Below are positions 63,612-64,000 of a stretch of DNA of 64,000 bases, one piece after another. Source of the stretch: Compostibacillus humi (GTDB lineage: Bacteria > Bacillota > Bacilli > Bacillales > Amphibacillaceae); assembly GCF_014637175.1 (NCBI RefSeq), contig NZ_BMEV01000007.1, positions 1-64,000 on the forward strand, read 5' to 3'. How positions within the stretch are numbered: the first letter of the stretch is position 1; every line of letters begins with the position of its first letter. A model generated the notes under the pieces. That model had not been told where the DNA came from, made no database searches, and saw only the letters and a program-made list of their open reading frames with translations. The position numbers and the translations under genes are program-made.

Positions 63612-64000
63612 ATGAACGGTATGAATCAGCGTTTCGACAAATTAGAGGAAATGGTCTCCACACTGATTACAACGGTCGGGACCATGATGGAGCAACAGAC
63701 AAAAATGAGCCTGGACATCGAAACAATGAAAGAAAATCAAGAATCCACGCAAAAGGATATTCATTCTCTTAAAGTGCAGCAGGAGTCCATGCAGGAGGAT
63801 ATCAACTCTCTTAAAGCACAGCAGGAATCTATGCAGAAGGACATACACTCTCTTAAAGTGCAGCAAGAATCCATGCAGGAGGATATCAACTCTCTTAAAG
63901 CACAGCAGGAATCCATGCAGGAGGATATCACCTCTCTTAAAGCACAGCAGGAATCTTTGCAGAAGGACATACGCTCTCTTAAAGTGCAGCAGGAATCCAT
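63612..64000 (+). CDS. Coiled-coil protein of 14-residue repeats, partial (runs off the window)
   Basis: A frame opens at ATG 63612 with AAAGGAGGTG 8 bases upstream and stays open to the window end (about 129 codons). After 'MNGMNQRFDKLEEMVSTLIT' and 'MMEQQTKMSLDIETMKENQ' it becomes a strict 14-residue repeat, DI(H/N/T)SLK(V/A)QQES(M/L)Q(E/K), at least six times, a 42-base period equal to two heptads. It is hydrophilic, with no signal peptide. The opposite-strand frame over the same bases is a shadow. Function unknown; similar variable-length coiled-coil proteins occur in Bacillus. Confidence 0.85.
   Translation, partial: MNGMNQRFDKLEEMVSTLITTVGTMMEQQTKMSLDIETMKENQESTQKDIHSLKVQQESMQEDINSLKAQQESMQKDIHSLKVQQESMQEDINSLKAQQESMQEDITSLKAQQESLQKDIRSLKVQQES

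Noticed and set aside
63642-64000. Cys/Ser-rich minus-strand frames over the 42-base repeats
   Set aside because: They are the complement of the plus-strand DI.SLK.QQES repeat frame, which has a proper start and ribosome binding site.

Overview
The window looks like chromosome of a low-to-moderate GC Firmicute of the family Bacillaceae. Evidence: strong AGGAGG ribosome binding sites, several TTG/GTG starts, a sigma-D flagellin promoter with a CsrA-type leader, a guanine riboswitch on a pbuG-type gene, Fur-box control of a flavodoxin, and typical Bacillus families (YugN, HprK, HemAT, YyaL, HflX). A Caldibacillus-like or related Bacillus is plausible, but the species cannot be fixed from sequence reading. 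No rRNA, tRNA, CRISPR array or intact insertion sequence was recognised.

Layout. 0.3-4.6 kb: flagellin (hag) with its regulatory leader, followed downstream by two AT-rich glycosyltransferase genes that probably decorate flagellin. 4.8-8.2 kb: short-chain fatty acid transporter, EamA exporter, MazG-like pyrophosphatase and LOG-family hydrolase. 8.8-16.5 kb: a complete four-gene Wadjet (JetD-A-B-C) plasmid-defence operon. 17.4-21.6 kb: a frameshifted HemAT oxygen sensor, Fur-regulated flavodoxin, acyl-ACP thioesterase and a dynamin/Era-like GTPase. 22.7-34.8 kb: a dense signalling block with a CheY-like receiver, PAS-GGDEF-EAL-PilZ, PilZ, PAS-GGDEF, CheR, a large hybrid histidine kinase and a REC-PAS-GGDEF-EAL-LuxR fusion. 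This is a c-di-GMP and chemotaxis-like module. 35.9-41.7 kb: a CdaR/PucR-type regulator divergent from an amine or amino-acid catabolic operon (FAD oxidase, ornithine-cyclodeaminase-like enzyme, small membrane protein, sodium symporter, unknown). 41.8-47.6 kb: broken VOC gene, MFS exporter, hflX with an attenuator-like leader, ahpC-ahpF.

48.5-57.3 kb: housekeeping genes (ilvD, yugN, an orphan HprK paralogue, a thioredoxin-like protein, a LysR regulator) mixed with debris. The debris includes split globin-sensor/MCP pieces and a scrambled heme-uptake (isd-type) locus with remnants of sortase B, permease and IsdE-like binding protein. The head of the binding protein is fused in frame to a truncated guanine permease behind an intact guanine riboswitch. 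58.5-64 kb: CDF metal transporter, Gly/Tyr-rich small protein (frameshifted), XRE regulator with a membrane partner, YyaL, and a coiled-coil protein of 14-residue repeats running off the end.

The most unusual feature is a set of seven intergenic tandem-repeat arrays (about 4 kb in total) in three sequence types. Type A has a 52-bp period and contains an inverted CGGTCGAT/ATCGACCG pair. Type B is a looser ~20-bp series built on CGCTGATATT. Type C has a ~101-bp composite period with TTCTAACG and AATTCAGCG. The cores of the types resemble each other. Every array lies beyond the 3' end of at least one gene and none lies in a divergent promoter region. These arrays are the best candidate here for an undescribed element.

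Several genes are broken by single-base changes, two or three of them at or next to homopolymer runs (hemAT, VOC), so some pseudogenes may be sequencing indels.
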